DNA from: Algoriphagus kandeliae
GTDB lineage: Bacteria; Bacteroidota; Bacteroidia; Cytophagales; Cyclobacteriaceae
Assembly (NCBI RefSeq): GCF_004571135.1
Contig: NZ_SPSB01000001.1
Span: forward strand, 496,001-560,000
Direction: 5' to 3'
Length of the DNA stretch: 64,000 nucleotides
Made by a program: the position numbers and the translations under genes. The notes under the pieces are model-generated. The model was not told the DNA's origin. It saw only the letters and a program-made list of their open reading frames with translations, and searched no databases. This document shows, in pieces, positions 17,640 through 26,353 of this stretch (the stretch's first letter is position 1; every line of letters begins with the position of its first letter).

Positions 17640-19364
17640 TTAAACTTTCTCTTGAGGTCTGAATCGAATTTCCTCAGGGTAGGGAAAAGCGTGAAGTAAT
17701 TCCCCATTTCGAATCCTATTCTGAATCTTTTGCCAATGGGTAGGATCGAAGAGTTTTTGATGGTAATCTAAAAAATGCTCTTTCAAATCAGGGCGACCTA
17801 TCATCCAACGTTTGAAATCCTCCGGGAAGACATCGTTTTTGGCAATATCATACCAAGGCTCGGAAGCATAAATCTGTTCATAGGTTTCAGGCTTGGGCTT
17901 AACTCGGAAATTCATATCGGTCAAAAACTCGATTTCATCATAATCATAGAAAATGACCCGGTTTTGCCGAGTCAAGCCAAAATTCTTTGTCATCATGTCT
18001 CCTGGGAAAATATTGGCTTGTGCCAGTTGGAGAATGGCACGTCCATAATCTTCTACCGCATCCCATCCTTTTTCCTTGCTACATCCTTCCAAATAGAGGT
18101 TGAGTGGTCGCATCTTTCGTTCTGAATATAGATGCTTGATGATCAGTTGGTTATTTTTGATTTCTAGCAAGGAATTGGCCGTGTTTCGAAGTTCTTGCAT
18201 CAGTTCAGAACTCACACGGTCCAAAGGAATATGGAAATATTCAAATTCATGCGTATCGGCCATTCTTCCAACCCGATCATGGAGCGATACCAATTTGTAC
18301 TTCTCTCGGACTTCCTGCCGTGTCATGCTTTTGGGAGGTTCAAAGTGATCCTTAATTAGCTTAAATACCACGTCAAAAGAAGGAAGAGTAAATACCGTCA
18401 TCACCATTCCTTTTACCCCAGGAGCAACGACAAATTGGTCTGTGGAAGATTGCAAATGATAGAGGTAATCTCGATAGAAAAGTGTTTTTCCATGCTTATT
18501 AAAACCTATTGCATTGTACAATTCATGGGTTTTTTTGTGGGAAATTACCGAACTCAAAAAGCCTACAATTTGGGAGGGGATTTCAGCGTCGACCATAAAA
18601 TAGGAGCGGGTGAAACTGAAAAGGTGACTCATGATATTTCGATCAAAAATCAGTGTGTCTACAAAGACACCTTTTTCTCCATGCATCATAGGAATGATAA
18701 AAGGCATCCACTTATGTCCCACATAGGTTCTTCCGATGAGATAAGCCGCCTTATTTCGATAAAAAACAGGTTTGAGAATCTCTGTTTTTGTTTCAGGTCC
18801 CGGGTTATAACGGGTTAGAATTACCTCTTTGACACTTTTGATCAAAAATTGAACATCCTCTTCTTTATTGAGAAAAGGAACACCCGGGTCGAAATCATCT
18901 AGTATTTTCCGAATAATGGGCTCCAAACCCATTTGGCTAGGGTAGGTATGAACTAGATGACTGTTTTCTCTCCATTCACAGATTTGATGCCCTTCCATGA
19001 CATACATAAGTTCCTCGTCAATAGACATTCCGGGAAACGCTTTTCGGATTACAGAGTTGAAAAAAGTCTCTGCCAACTCTACATCGGGACGATCTGCAAT
19101 CATGGCTTGGTATTCCTTCCGTATTAAAATCCAGATTTGACGATTAGCAGCATCTTCTCCAAGCATTTCGTTGAACTCGGCAACTAATTGAAACAGGAGA
19201 TCCTTGTAAAGTCTTAGGCGCTGCCGGTGATTGAGTTGCATTCCTACCCAATTCCGCTCTCGAAAATATTCAGGAGCTAATCTCGTGTAGGTATTGAAAC
19301 TTCGGATATAACTTTCAAAACCAGAGAAAATTTTTTGGGCTAGGGGGAGAGCTCTTTTGGGCAT
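17640..19364 (-). CDS. aceK: Isocitrate dehydrogenase kinase/phosphatase
   Basis: Bifunctional enzyme that phosphorylates and dephosphorylates isocitrate dehydrogenase, steering carbon between the TCA cycle and glyoxylate bypass. 574 residues, the full family length. Visible blocks are APGVKGMVMTVFTLPSFDVVF near 322 with the ATP-binding lysine in FKLIKDHF, VREKYKLVSLHDRVGRMADT near 357 and the metal/catalytic region FPGDMMTKNFGLTRQ ... FYDYDEIEF near 455-480. No aceA or aceB is adjacent, unlike the E. coli aceBAK operon. The upstream region holds two LacI-type palindromes (19455-19470, 19598-19609) that may control it. Confidence 0.95.
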   Translation of the reverse strand: MPKRALPLAQKIFSGFESYIRSFNTYTRLAPEYFRERNWVGMQLNHRQRLRLYKDLLFQLVAEFNEMLGEDAANRQIWILIRKEYQAMIADRPDVELAETFFNSVIRKAFPGMSIDEELMYVMEGHQICEWRENSHLVHTYPSQMGLEPIIRKILDDFDPGVPFLNKEEDVQFLIKSVKEVILTRYNPGPETKTEILKPVFYRNKAAYLIGRTYVGHKWMPFIIPMMHGEKGVFVDTLIFDRNIMSHLFSFTRSYFMVDAEIPSQIVGFLSSVISHKKTHELYNAIGFNKHGKTLFYRDYLYHLQSSTDQFVVAPGVKGMVMTVFTLPSFDVVFKLIKDHFEPPKSMTRQEVREKYKLVSLHDRVGRMADTHEFEYFHIPLDRVSSELMQELRNTANSLLEIKNNQLIIKHLYSERKMRPLNLYLEGCSKEKGWDAVEDYGRAILQLAQANIFPGDMMTKNFGLTRQNRVIFYDYDEIEFLTDMNFRVKPKPETYEQIYASEPWYDIAKNDVFPEDFKRWMIGRPDLKEHFLDYHQKLFDPTHWQKIQNRIRNGELLHAFPYPEEIRFRPQEKV

Positions 19365-19454
19365 ACTGCAAATAGCTGAATTTTGGGAAGAATTGAAAAA
19401 GATTCAAAGTCTGGAAACGCAAATTTTAAGTAGTCATAGTTTCAGAAGGAAATT

Positions 19455-19470
19455 ATGCACACGATTGCAT
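19455..19470. promoter_or_regulatory. Possible LacI-type operator upstream of aceK
   Basis: ATGCACACGATTGCAT is a partial palindrome (arms ATGCA / TGCAT) with a central CG step, the layout of LacI/PurR-family operators. It lies 91 bases before the aceK start and shares the half-site GCAATCG (minus strand) with the perfect palindrome at 19598. Confidence 0.35.
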
Positions 19471-19597
19471 AAAAAACGGCCAGAAGTTGAGTTTAAAAAA
19501 ATCAGAAATTGGTTAAAAATATTTTTCGCTGTTTAGGCTTGATTTTAAACGATTTAAATCAAAAAAGCGGTGGAAAATAAAATTTTGAAAATCTTTC

Positions 19598-19609
19598 GCA
19601 ATCGATTGC
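19598..19609. promoter_or_regulatory. Perfect 12-bp palindrome, possible LacI-type operator
   Basis: GCAATCGATTGC is a perfect palindrome with central CG, again matching LacI-family operator geometry. It abuts a candidate rightward promoter (19610-19640), so a repressor bound here could affect both the short rightward transcript and aceK. Confidence 0.35.
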
Positions 19610-19724
19610 TTGGAGTAATAGAAAACATTTTCTACTTTTCGCAGGTATTCATAATCGAATATCTACAATAGGTTTAATAGGTTTGAGAGCAGGAAAAGGT
19701 CGGGTCAATAGCCCGACCTTTTTT
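19610..19724 (+). ncRNA. Candidate short transcription unit (promoter, ~75-base transcript, terminator)
   Basis: TTG (19610-19612) and TACTTTTC (19633-19640) are spaced 20 bases apart and resemble a Bacteroidota promoter with one mismatch in the -7 box. About 60 bases later a strong terminator follows. No reading frame of note lies between them, so a small RNA of roughly 75-80 bases (about 19646-19724) is one explanation. The rest of the 464-base aceK/lipoprotein gap shows no gene. Family not recognised. Confidence 0.3.
19698..19724 (+). terminator. Rho-independent terminator in the aceK upstream gap
   Basis: GGTCGGG (19698-19704) pairs perfectly with CCCGACC (19712-19718) around a 7-base loop and is followed by six T. 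No coding gene on the plus strand ends before it, since aceK reads away to the left. Read leftward it lacks a good T run, though the lipoprotein gene at 19829 does end 105 bases to the right. Confidence 0.75.
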
Positions 19725-19828
19725 ATTTGCTCGTTTTGGAATTTAATACTCCTTATTATTCTGATTTTGGTCCCCCGATTTGAATGGATTTTTCTTCAAA
19801 TTCAGTTAACCATATCACCACTTTTAGC

Positions 19829-20263
19829 TTATAATATGGGGCCCATACTGAGATCAACTGTGGACATATAAATTATGAATCCCATCAGAATAGAGGCAGG
19901 AATGCCAATGGAGATCAAATAATTGGTTCGCAATACTTTAAAGGTCTCCAATTGATCCAAAGGAATTTCAAAAGGAGTTTTAGCTGTTTTTTGCTTTTTT
20001 TCAGATACTGTTTGGATCAGATTCGCATATAATACCTCCCTAGAATGGGATAGGTACTCCAACTCGTATTCTTTTCCATTTTGTAATAGGACTTTTATTG
20101 TCTCATGTTCTTTTACTTGGTCCAATTGTAATTCCAATTTTTCTTGTTCACTTAAGCTCTGTTGAGTTTCGGTAACTTTATTTCCCAAGGGTTGATAAGT
20201 CTTACATGCTTGAAAATGTCCGAGGATCATAAGAGCCAAGATGATTTTTAGGAAAGTTTTCAT
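19829..20263 (-). CDS. CKTYQP-type lipoprotein, function unknown
   Basis: 144 residues from ATG 20263. Signal peptide MKTFLKIILALMILGHFQAC with the lipidated Cys followed by KTYQPLG. A soluble middle (VLLQNGKEYELEYLSHSREVLYANL) and a C-terminal hydrophobic segment (YLISIGIPASILMGFIIYM) complete it. The arrangement and the 'C-K-T/S-Y-Q' start, the 'KxxxLxxxSxxxxxLYANx' block and the C-terminal membrane segment recur in the two genes at 51.1 and 51.5 kb, so these are paralogues. A longer frame to 20314 is unlikely because it would bury the signal peptide. Confidence 0.75.
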   Translation of the reverse strand: MKTFLKIILALMILGHFQACKTYQPLGNKVTETQQSLSEQEKLELQLDQVKEHETIKVLLQNGKEYELEYLSHSREVLYANLIQTVSEKKQKTAKTPFEIPLDQLETFKVLRTNYLISIGIPASILMGFIIYMSTVDLSMGPIL

Positions 20264-20503
20264 CTTATTTTCTGGTTTTGTGATTTTCTCGAATTCAAGG
20301 ATTGAAGAATTCATTTATTTAATCTTCAAAATTTCTAGGTATTATTTTCTGATTTGGGATTTATTGCAAAGTGATATTAATCAGGATTTTACCTCACTAA
20401 ATTTTTAACAAATCGAGTTTTCCGGCGCGGATAAAAACTTTGAAAAATTTGGATGTTTTTTGGGGTGAAACTTAATTGAGGGAATATTCGATTTTTCTTT
20501 TCA

Positions 20504-21136
20504 ATGACCCATTCTGAAATCGTCACTTTCCTTCAACAGCGCTTGGCTAGTAAACTTCCAGGACAGGTAGCTCATTTAGAAATGGCGCCTCAACCGGTGG
20601 ATATGCGTCGGTTTCAGCCTAAGGTTCCGGAGAGCCACCGTAAGGGGGCGGTACTTTTATTGCTTTACCCAAGTGAAGAAGGAGTGATGTTTCCTCTTAT
20701 TAAGCGGCCAGTTTATCCCGGTGTTCATAGTGGCCAAATTGCCTTGCCAGGAGGCAAAATGGATCAAGAGGATAGTAATATTATTTATACAGCCTTGCGT
20801 GAAGCTGAAGAGGAAGTAGCAGTAAATCGGGAGAGGATTGAGATTTTGGGTCAATTAAGTGACTTGTATATTCCAACTTCGAATTTCTTGGTGACTCCAG
20901 TATTGGGGAGTATTAATGAAATTCCCCAATTTGTACCTGAGGAGCGGGAAGTGGATGCTATTTTACCAACTGGATTGGATTTATTACTCGAGCCAAGCCG
21001 TAGAAAAAGAACCCTCTTGAAACTCAGCAATAACCTTCAATTAGATACACCTTATTTCGATTTGCATGGTGAGATTGTTTGGGGAGCTACTGCCATGATT
21101 TTAAGTGAATTGGTAAAATTGATCCAAGAGGGATAG
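20504..21136 (+). CDS. NUDIX hydrolase, CoA-pyrophosphatase-like
   Basis: 210 residues. The NUDIX box reads GGKMDQED...ALREAEEEVAV near 85-108 with the REAEEE catalytic helix intact. Ahead of it is the CoA-pyrophosphatase (NudL/YeaB-type) signature PLIKRPVYPGVHSGQIALPG, which points to cleavage of CoA or its oxidised forms to 3',5'-ADP and phosphopantetheine. No signal peptide. Monocistronic by spacing: the DUF819 gene begins 61 bases later. Substrate assignment rests on the motif only. Confidence 0.87.
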   Translation: MTHSEIVTFLQQRLASKLPGQVAHLEMAPQPVDMRRFQPKVPESHRKGAVLLLLYPSEEGVMFPLIKRPVYPGVHSGQIALPGGKMDQEDSNIIYTALREAEEEVAVNRERIEILGQLSDLYIPTSNFLVTPVLGSINEIPQFVPEEREVDAILPTGLDLLLEPSRRKRTLLKLSNNLQLDTPYFDLHGEIVWGATAMILSELVKLIQEG

Positions 21137-21197
21137 TTTTTTGTGTTGGGCTTTTGGCCATTTGTTGGTATTGTTGTAAGGAGATCAACTTGGAATT

Positions 21198-22451
21198 ATG
21201 GAATCAGCACAACCTCTCATTACCAATGATGCCATCGTATTTGGCCTTTTGTTGGCTATTTTAGCATTTGTTTTTAGCACAGCTTCCAGTAAGAATAAAT
21301 TTTTTCAGAAGTTTTATAGAGTGGTTCCTACTGTTTTGCTCTGCTATTTCATTCCGGCTATTTTCAATTCTTTGGGTATAATTTCCGGCGAAGCATCTCG
21401 CTTGTATTTTGTTGCAAGCCGCTATTTACTTCCTGCTTCTTTGGTTTTGTTTACCCTAAGTATCGATCTCAAAGGGATATTAAAATTAGGTCCAAAGGCT
21501 TTGACCATGTTCCTCGCTGGAACATTGGGAATTATGTTGGGAGGACCGATGGCATTGTTTACCGTTGGACTTATTCAGCCCGAAGTATTGGGAGGAAGCG
21601 GCCCCATGGAAATATGGCGCGGACTGGCTACGATCGCAGGTTCTTGGATTGGAGGAGGAGCAAACCAAACAGCCATGTTGGAGGTCTTTGAAGCAGATGC
21701 GGATTTGTTTGCCCAAATGATCGCTGTTGATGTTTTGGTAGCTAATTTATGGATGGCTTTCCTATTGTATTGGGCTGCAAAACCAGAAAAGCTGGATAAA
21801 TTGTTCAAGGCTGATACTACTGCCATTTATGAACTTCGGGATAAAATCGCTGATTTTCGTTCCAAAATTATGCGAATCCCAACGCTTTCAGATAGTATGG
21901 TGATCTTGGGTGTTGCTTTTGGAATAACCGGCATTTCCCATTGGATAGCGGATACAGTAGCCCCATTCATTGGAGAAAATTATCCTCAATTGAAGGATTA
22001 CTCTTTGGATTCTGCTTTTTTCTGGATTGTCGTGGTGGCCACGACAGCTGGATTAGGCTTGTCATTCACAAAGGCCAGAAATTTGGAGGGGGCAGGGGCT
22101 TCCCGTTTTGGGTCAATCTTTTTATACATTTTGGTAGCGACTATTGGAATGCAAATGGACCTAGGGGCAGTTTTGGATAACCCTATTCTCTTTGTTATCG
22201 GTATTTTGTGGATGTTCTTCCATATCCTGATTATGCTGTTGGTGGCTTGGATAATTAAAGCTCCTTTTTTCTACGTGGCAGTTGGCTCCCAAGCGAATGT
22301 AGGTGGAGCCGCATCAGCACCGATTGTTGCAGGAGCATTTGATGCTTCTTTAGCTCCTGTAGGCGTTTTGTTGGCCGTACTTGGCTATGCGGTAGGTACC
22401 TATGGGGCATATCTTTGCGGCTTAATGATGCAGGCAGTTTCGGGCATGTAA
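21198..22451 (+). CDS. DUF819 family integral membrane protein
   Basis: 417 residues with about ten to twelve membrane segments. It resembles the DUF819/YjcL family, putative permeases related to the sodium/solute symporter-type fold. Typical glycine-rich blocks are visible: IAGSWIGGGANQTAM near 150, AVGSQANVGGAASAPIVAGAF near 370 and LGYAVGTYGAYLCGLMM at the C-terminus. Transported substrate unknown. The gene is followed 10 bases later by a (2Fe-2S) ferredoxin-like gene, so co-transcription is likely. Confidence 0.87.
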   Translation: MESAQPLITNDAIVFGLLLAILAFVFSTASSKNKFFQKFYRVVPTVLLCYFIPAIFNSLGIISGEASRLYFVASRYLLPASLVLFTLSIDLKGILKLGPKALTMFLAGTLGIMLGGPMALFTVGLIQPEVLGGSGPMEIWRGLATIAGSWIGGGANQTAMLEVFEADADLFAQMIAVDVLVANLWMAFLLYWAAKPEKLDKLFKADTTAIYELRDKIADFRSKIMRIPTLSDSMVILGVAFGITGISHWIADTVAPFIGENYPQLKDYSLDSAFFWIVVVATTAGLGLSFTKARNLEGAGASRFGSIFLYILVATIGMQMDLGAVLDNPILFVIGILWMFFHILIMLLVAWIIKAPFFYVAVGSQANVGGAASAPIVAGAFDASLAPVGVLLAVLGYAVGTYGAYLCGLMMQAVSGM

Positions 22452-22461
22452 AAAAATAAAA

Positions 22462-22722
22462 ATGAAGCATAAGCGGGAATTGGTCTTTGTTTGTACAGGT
22501 TCGGACTGTAAAAAAGCTGGTGCAAAAGCGATTCGGAAGCATTTAAAGGAGGATTTGAAATCCGGTCCCCTAAAAGGTCAATGTAAGTTGATCCAAACCA
22601 AATGCATGGATCTTTGTAAGTCTGCCCCTGTGGTGATCGTAGGGGATCATTTTTGCAAAAAAACAGATGCAGAAAAGGTGGCTACGATCCTCAAGAAATC
22701 ATTATCCAATAAATTAGCTTAA
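22462..22722 (+). CDS. (2Fe-2S) ferredoxin, thioredoxin-like fold
   Basis: 86 residues. Four cysteines at 11, 16, 48 and 52 in the pattern CTGSDC ... CMDLC match the thioredoxin-like 2Fe-2S ferredoxin family (as in NuoE C-terminal domain and small stand-alone ferredoxins). A fifth Cys at 41 and one in DHFCKK are extra. Probably a soluble electron carrier. Sits 10 bases behind the DUF819 permease; a functional link is inference. Confidence 0.87.
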   Translation: MKHKRELVFVCTGSDCKKAGAKAIRKHLKEDLKSGPLKGQCKLIQTKCMDLCKSAPVVIVGDHFCKKTDAEKVATILKKSLSNKLA

Positions 22723-22751
22723 ACTTTTATTTAGTAAAAAGTCAATAATTA

Positions 22752-22780
22752 TTGGCGAATTCAAATCGAATTTATCTTTT
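22752..22780 (+). promoter_or_regulatory. Possible promoter for the 22908 gene
   Basis: TTG (22752-22754) and TATCTTTT (22773-22780, one mismatch to TAnnTTTG) are 18 bases apart. It would give a leader of about 120 bases containing the perfect inverted repeat at 22833-22867. Confidence 0.3.
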
Positions 22781-22832
22781 ATCAAAAAAATTAGGCTACC
22801 AATTATTTTTTAAAAATTTCACTTTTACATTC

Positions 22833-22867
22833 GTCTATTTTAATTTCTATTTGAAATTAAAATAGAC
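22833..22867. repeat. Perfect 15-bp inverted repeat in the 22908 leader region
   Basis: GTCTATTTTAATTTC (22833-22847) and GAAATTAAAATAGAC (22853-22867) are exact inverse complements around the 5-base loop TATTT. There is no T run after it on either strand, so it is not a standard terminator. It lies 40 bases before the ATG at 22908 and may be a structured leader or a protein-binding site. Confidence 0.6.
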
Positions 22868-22907
22868 TGTATCCATTTTCCCGGCTCTTTTAAATTCTAA
22901 TTTATTT

Positions 22908-24023
22908 ATGAGGAAATTCTTTTTCCAATTTGCTGTAATCATTTTGTTGATTCAGCTTTTTTCAACTGAGCTTTTGGCTCAGCGAAATGACTACATAGTC
23001 CTTAATGACACTATCTTTTCGGAAGGATATATCAAGCAAGAATATTCAGAGATAACGTCCACTATTTACTTCCGAAAAACCAAAAAAGAACCTTGGAATA
23101 AGTATTCTAATACTCAGGTTAAGGAATATTATTTTTCAAAAAGGAAATATTATGCAAAGGAGATTGAGCGGGGAAATGGGAGGGAATTCATCTTCCTTAA
23201 ACTTATCCCCAATCAACTAGAAGGTGTAAATCTCTACAGGTCAACGGATCAAAAAATGCAATTTTTTCTGGAGAAGGAGGGGAGTATTCAACTTTTGGAT
23301 GAATCATACCGAGAGGTTCTTCGCCAAACTGTAGCAAATGCTGAATTGGATCCCTTATTGGAAATCACCCATTTTACCGGGGAAGATATGGCTTATTTTT
23401 TATCGGAAGCTGGTACTTTCAAAAAGCCCAGAACTTATTCTAAACGAGTAGGAGTAACGCCCTTTTCTGGAGTAATTCAAACAATAAATAGGTTTCAGCT
23501 TCCTAATACCAATCAATTGGCTAGAGTTACTGGAGCTGGGTGGCAGCTAGGAACAGATATGGAAATTCAGGTGAACCGATTAAGAAATGTTTCGCTACAC
23601 TTGAGACCAAGTTTTTCGAGTTCAAGCGGTTCCGATTTCATAATCTTTCGAGATGGAGGGAATGCTTTTGAGACAGATAGCTACCTATCCCAAACAATTT
23701 TTCAACTTCCGCTTTCTGGTAAATTTCACCTGGATTTGGTGCCGAATTCTTGGAGAGCTTTTGGGGAAGTTGGTTATGGTATATCATTCATAAACCTTCA
23801 AGAAAGCTCCCTGCAAATTGCTGAAATTCAGGAAGGTTCTGTCACTACATATGTCAGGGATTTTGAGCTTAATGGACTTTATAATGGTTTTGTTGGTGGA
23901 TTAGGAATCGAAAAATATCTCAGTAAAGGTAGAGCTTTGATTATCGGAATTCATTATTCTTCAATGAGTTCTGGTGTAGAGAAATTTGCAGAAACTTCCA
24001 TGTTTGTTGGATTTAAATTTTAA
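22908..24023 (+). CDS. Secreted/outer-membrane beta-barrel-like protein, function unknown
   Basis: 371 residues with a signal peptide (FFFQFAVIILLIQLFSTELLAQ). The first half is a soluble region beginning RNDYIVLNDTIFSEGYI. From ~residue 195 onward the sequence alternates hydrophobic and polar residues in strand-like stretches and ends in SMFVGFKF with a terminal Phe, as expected of an outer-membrane barrel. No catalytic motif. Followed 4 bases later by a TIG-domain lipoprotein gene, with which it probably forms an envelope pair. Confidence 0.75.
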   Translation: MRKFFFQFAVIILLIQLFSTELLAQRNDYIVLNDTIFSEGYIKQEYSEITSTIYFRKTKKEPWNKYSNTQVKEYYFSKRKYYAKEIERGNGREFIFLKLIPNQLEGVNLYRSTDQKMQFFLEKEGSIQLLDESYREVLRQTVANAELDPLLEITHFTGEDMAYFLSEAGTFKKPRTYSKRVGVTPFSGVIQTINRFQLPNTNQLARVTGAGWQLGTDMEIQVNRLRNVSLHLRPSFSSSSGSDFIIFRDGGNAFETDSYLSQTIFQLPLSGKFHLDLVPNSWRAFGEVGYGISFINLQESSLQIAEIQEGSVTTYVRDFELNGLYNGFVGGLGIEKYLSKGRALIIGIHYSSMSSGVEKFAETSMFVGFKF

Positions 24024-24027
24024 GACT

Positions 24028-24987
24028 ATGAAGCGATTTATTTTCCACCTAGTAACCCTACTTCCATTGATTTTTTTCGGATGTCAAGAAGCAGAAAATT
24101 TCACCCCTCGGGATTATTCTTTTATCCAATCCCAAGAAATCCATTCAGTGGATGCCTCTGGAGCAACTATAGACTTTAATATCATTGATCCGGGAATTTT
24201 TCCCATTGTTTCTTATGGGGTAGAATATGTCGAAAAAGAACTTTTTGAAAGACCCTTCTTTGAAGGTCCCTTCTTGGTAGAAGAGGTGGAAGGAGAGCCA
24301 AGTTCTGAGGCTTTATCCATTCGAATGGAAACTGATTTGATTTCGGGAGTTGAATATGTAGCTCGACCATTTATAAAAAGTAATAAGCTCACTGTATACG
24401 GTGAATTTTTGTCATTTACAGCACAAGGATCAAAAGCGCCGATTATATCAGAAGTTAGTTCTTCTGTCTTAGGTATGCGACTGGAGATTACCATTCGAGG
24501 AAATAATTTCAGTCAAAGACCTCAAAATAACCGAATAGTCGTACCTGGATTAGAAGATTACTTTGAATTTGAAATTTTAGAATCTTCGAAGGAGTCACTT
24601 AGAGTAAGGGTCAACAAAAAAATTCTAAAAGAATCCTATAGTGATGACGAACGCTATGACCTTGTTTTGAACGTTCAAGGTCAAGAGGCGATACTTTCAA
24701 GTTTATTTACAGTAGGTTATCCCCGGATTTCCCAGATTAATACTTTAAAAGCCCGTGTAGGAGATGAAATTATTGTAGATCTGATTTTGGAAGAAGAAAG
24801 AGAATTTCTGTATATCACCTTAAATTATGAACGGGCAAATTTTTTGGCTCTTCCTCTGCAGCGAATAGGGGGGAATCAATACAGAACAGTTTTAACTCCT
24901 TACCCAACTGGTAAGCATATCTTAGGGTTTTTAATGGAGGGAATTTACAATGTCTATCCTGAGGAATTTGAAATATTAGAGGATTGA
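24028..24987 (+). CDS. Lipoprotein with IPT/TIG-like domain, function unknown
   Basis: 319 residues from ATG 24028. Signal peptide MKRFIFHLVTLLPLIFFGC with lipobox Cys. Residues ~35-130 resemble a fibronectin-like beta domain (VDASGATIDFNI ... SGVEYVARPFIKSN). Residues ~137-230 read like an IPT/TIG domain (APIISEVSSSVLGMRLEITI, then RGNNFSQRPQNNRIVVPG). Exported and probably surface exposed. The start lies 4 bases after the stop of the barrel-like gene. A longer frame from 23986 would run through that gene's end and is rejected. Confidence 0.78.
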   Translation: MKRFIFHLVTLLPLIFFGCQEAENFTPRDYSFIQSQEIHSVDASGATIDFNIIDPGIFPIVSYGVEYVEKELFERPFFEGPFLVEEVEGEPSSEALSIRMETDLISGVEYVARPFIKSNKLTVYGEFLSFTAQGSKAPIISEVSSSVLGMRLEITIRGNNFSQRPQNNRIVVPGLEDYFEFEILESSKESLRVRVNKKILKESYSDDERYDLVLNVQGQEAILSSLFTVGYPRISQINTLKARVGDEIIVDLILEEEREFLYITLNYERANFLALPLQRIGGNQYRTVLTPYPTGKHILGFLMEGIYNVYPEEFEILED

Positions 24988-25147
24988 AGTTTTTTAAAAT
25001 TTCGATCAAAAGATCGTCTTTTGTTCAGCAGAAAAATAGGGCATTTGACGTATTTCAAACTAATCTCTTCAGATCATAAATTTAGCCTGTAAAACTTTCA
25101 ATAATCAGGTTTTTAAATTTAAAAATGGTCAATAAAAACAATCAATT

Positions 25148-26173
25148 ATGAAGAGATCAATTCTTTTTGCAGCTGTAGGGTTATTTTTTTCAACCCACCT
25201 GCAGGCTCAAGTTTCGTTTAATGGTATAGGCGAAAAGGGCTTTTACAACAAAACGATTAAGGGGGCTGAAGCATTTGTTTTGCCTCAAATGAGCTTGAAT
25301 TTTGAGACTTTTGTCGAGACTGGGGTCGTGGTTCAGGAAAGTGGCTTAAGTCGAGCAACGAATAACTTTTCCGCTATGAGTAAAGGAGGTAGTTATGTAG
25401 GCCAAACTGGTTCTGCTAGGGCTACCACAATTCTAGATGCCGGGTTGGAATTGAGCGATTTTCAGCAGCTGGCAAATGATTTTCAAAAAATCATGGAAGA
25501 AGAGATTGCAAATGCAGGTTTTAAAGTAGTATCTCTTCCAGATGCACGAGCTATGGAATCTTTTGGAAAGATTGCTGAGCGTTATGATGCGAAAGCTGAG
25601 CGCAAAGAAGGAAAAACTAAAGAAGAGGATATAGGAGTAGGTACGATTCAGGTTTTTCCTGATGGAAGCATTTTCATATTTAATGATAAATCCGTGGCAC
25701 GGGGTGGAGGCGTAGCATTCGTGGGTATGATGAAGAAATTCTACGGTGAGACAGATGCTGTGATATTACTTCAAAACATTGACATTGATTTTTCAACAGT
25801 TGAATTAAAGGTAGGTCTCGAGGCAGGGGTAAAAAGAAAAGTGACTTCAGCGGATGTTCAAGTCTTCCCAAAAATGAGGATTTCAAAAGCAACTTTTGAT
25901 TTCATTGGAAAAATTGGCTCTCCAAATAATGTCTCGGCTAACTTAGAGGGTGATTTTGTTTCCGAAAAACCATACAAGGCCCGTATTTATCAGGACAAAA
26001 CAAAAAGCGATAGTTTCATTAAAAAGTTTTTTGCTGTTAATCCCCCAAATATTGATTTCGATCCTTTTATAGTTGAAATGACAAAAGAAGATTACATAGC
26101 AGCAGCAAGGGATTTATTCCGTGATTATGCGAAAGAGTTTGCCAAGGTTTTGGTAGTTGGGGTAAACAAGTAA
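25148..26173 (+). CDS. Secreted protein, function unknown
   Basis: 341 residues with signal peptide MKRSILFAAVGLFFSTHLQAQ. The mature protein is soluble, mixed alpha/beta, with a Lys/Glu-rich loop AERKEGKTKEED near 165 and a short helix-rich end (YIAAARDLFRDYAKEFAKVL). No Cys, no membrane segment and no motif I know. It is bounded downstream by a strong terminator and appears monocistronic. Confidence 0.75.
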   Translation: MKRSILFAAVGLFFSTHLQAQVSFNGIGEKGFYNKTIKGAEAFVLPQMSLNFETFVETGVVVQESGLSRATNNFSAMSKGGSYVGQTGSARATTILDAGLELSDFQQLANDFQKIMEEEIANAGFKVVSLPDARAMESFGKIAERYDAKAERKEGKTKEEDIGVGTIQVFPDGSIFIFNDKSVARGGGVAFVGMMKKFYGETDAVILLQNIDIDFSTVELKVGLEAGVKRKVTSADVQVFPKMRISKATFDFIGKIGSPNNVSANLEGDFVSEKPYKARIYQDKTKSDSFIKKFFAVNPPNIDFDPFIVEMTKEDYIAAARDLFRDYAKEFAKVLVVGVNK

Positions 26174-26192
26174 AAATGATTGAATCAGGAAG

Positions 26193-26221
26193 CCGGAGAT
26201 AATTTTTCTCCGGTTTTTTTG
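26193..26221 (+). terminator. Rho-independent terminator after the 25148 gene
   Basis: CCGGAGA (26193-26199) pairs with TCTCCGG (26207-26213), followed by at least seven T. Confidence 0.88.
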
Positions 26222-26353
26222 TTTCCTGATTTTTGTCAGAAACATCAAAAAATAGATGAAAATCGAGTCCATATTTTTTTAAAATCCGTTTTTTAAAAGA
26301 GGAGTGATATCTCTCATTTAGTTTGATTTTCAACTATTTAAAAACAAGAAATC

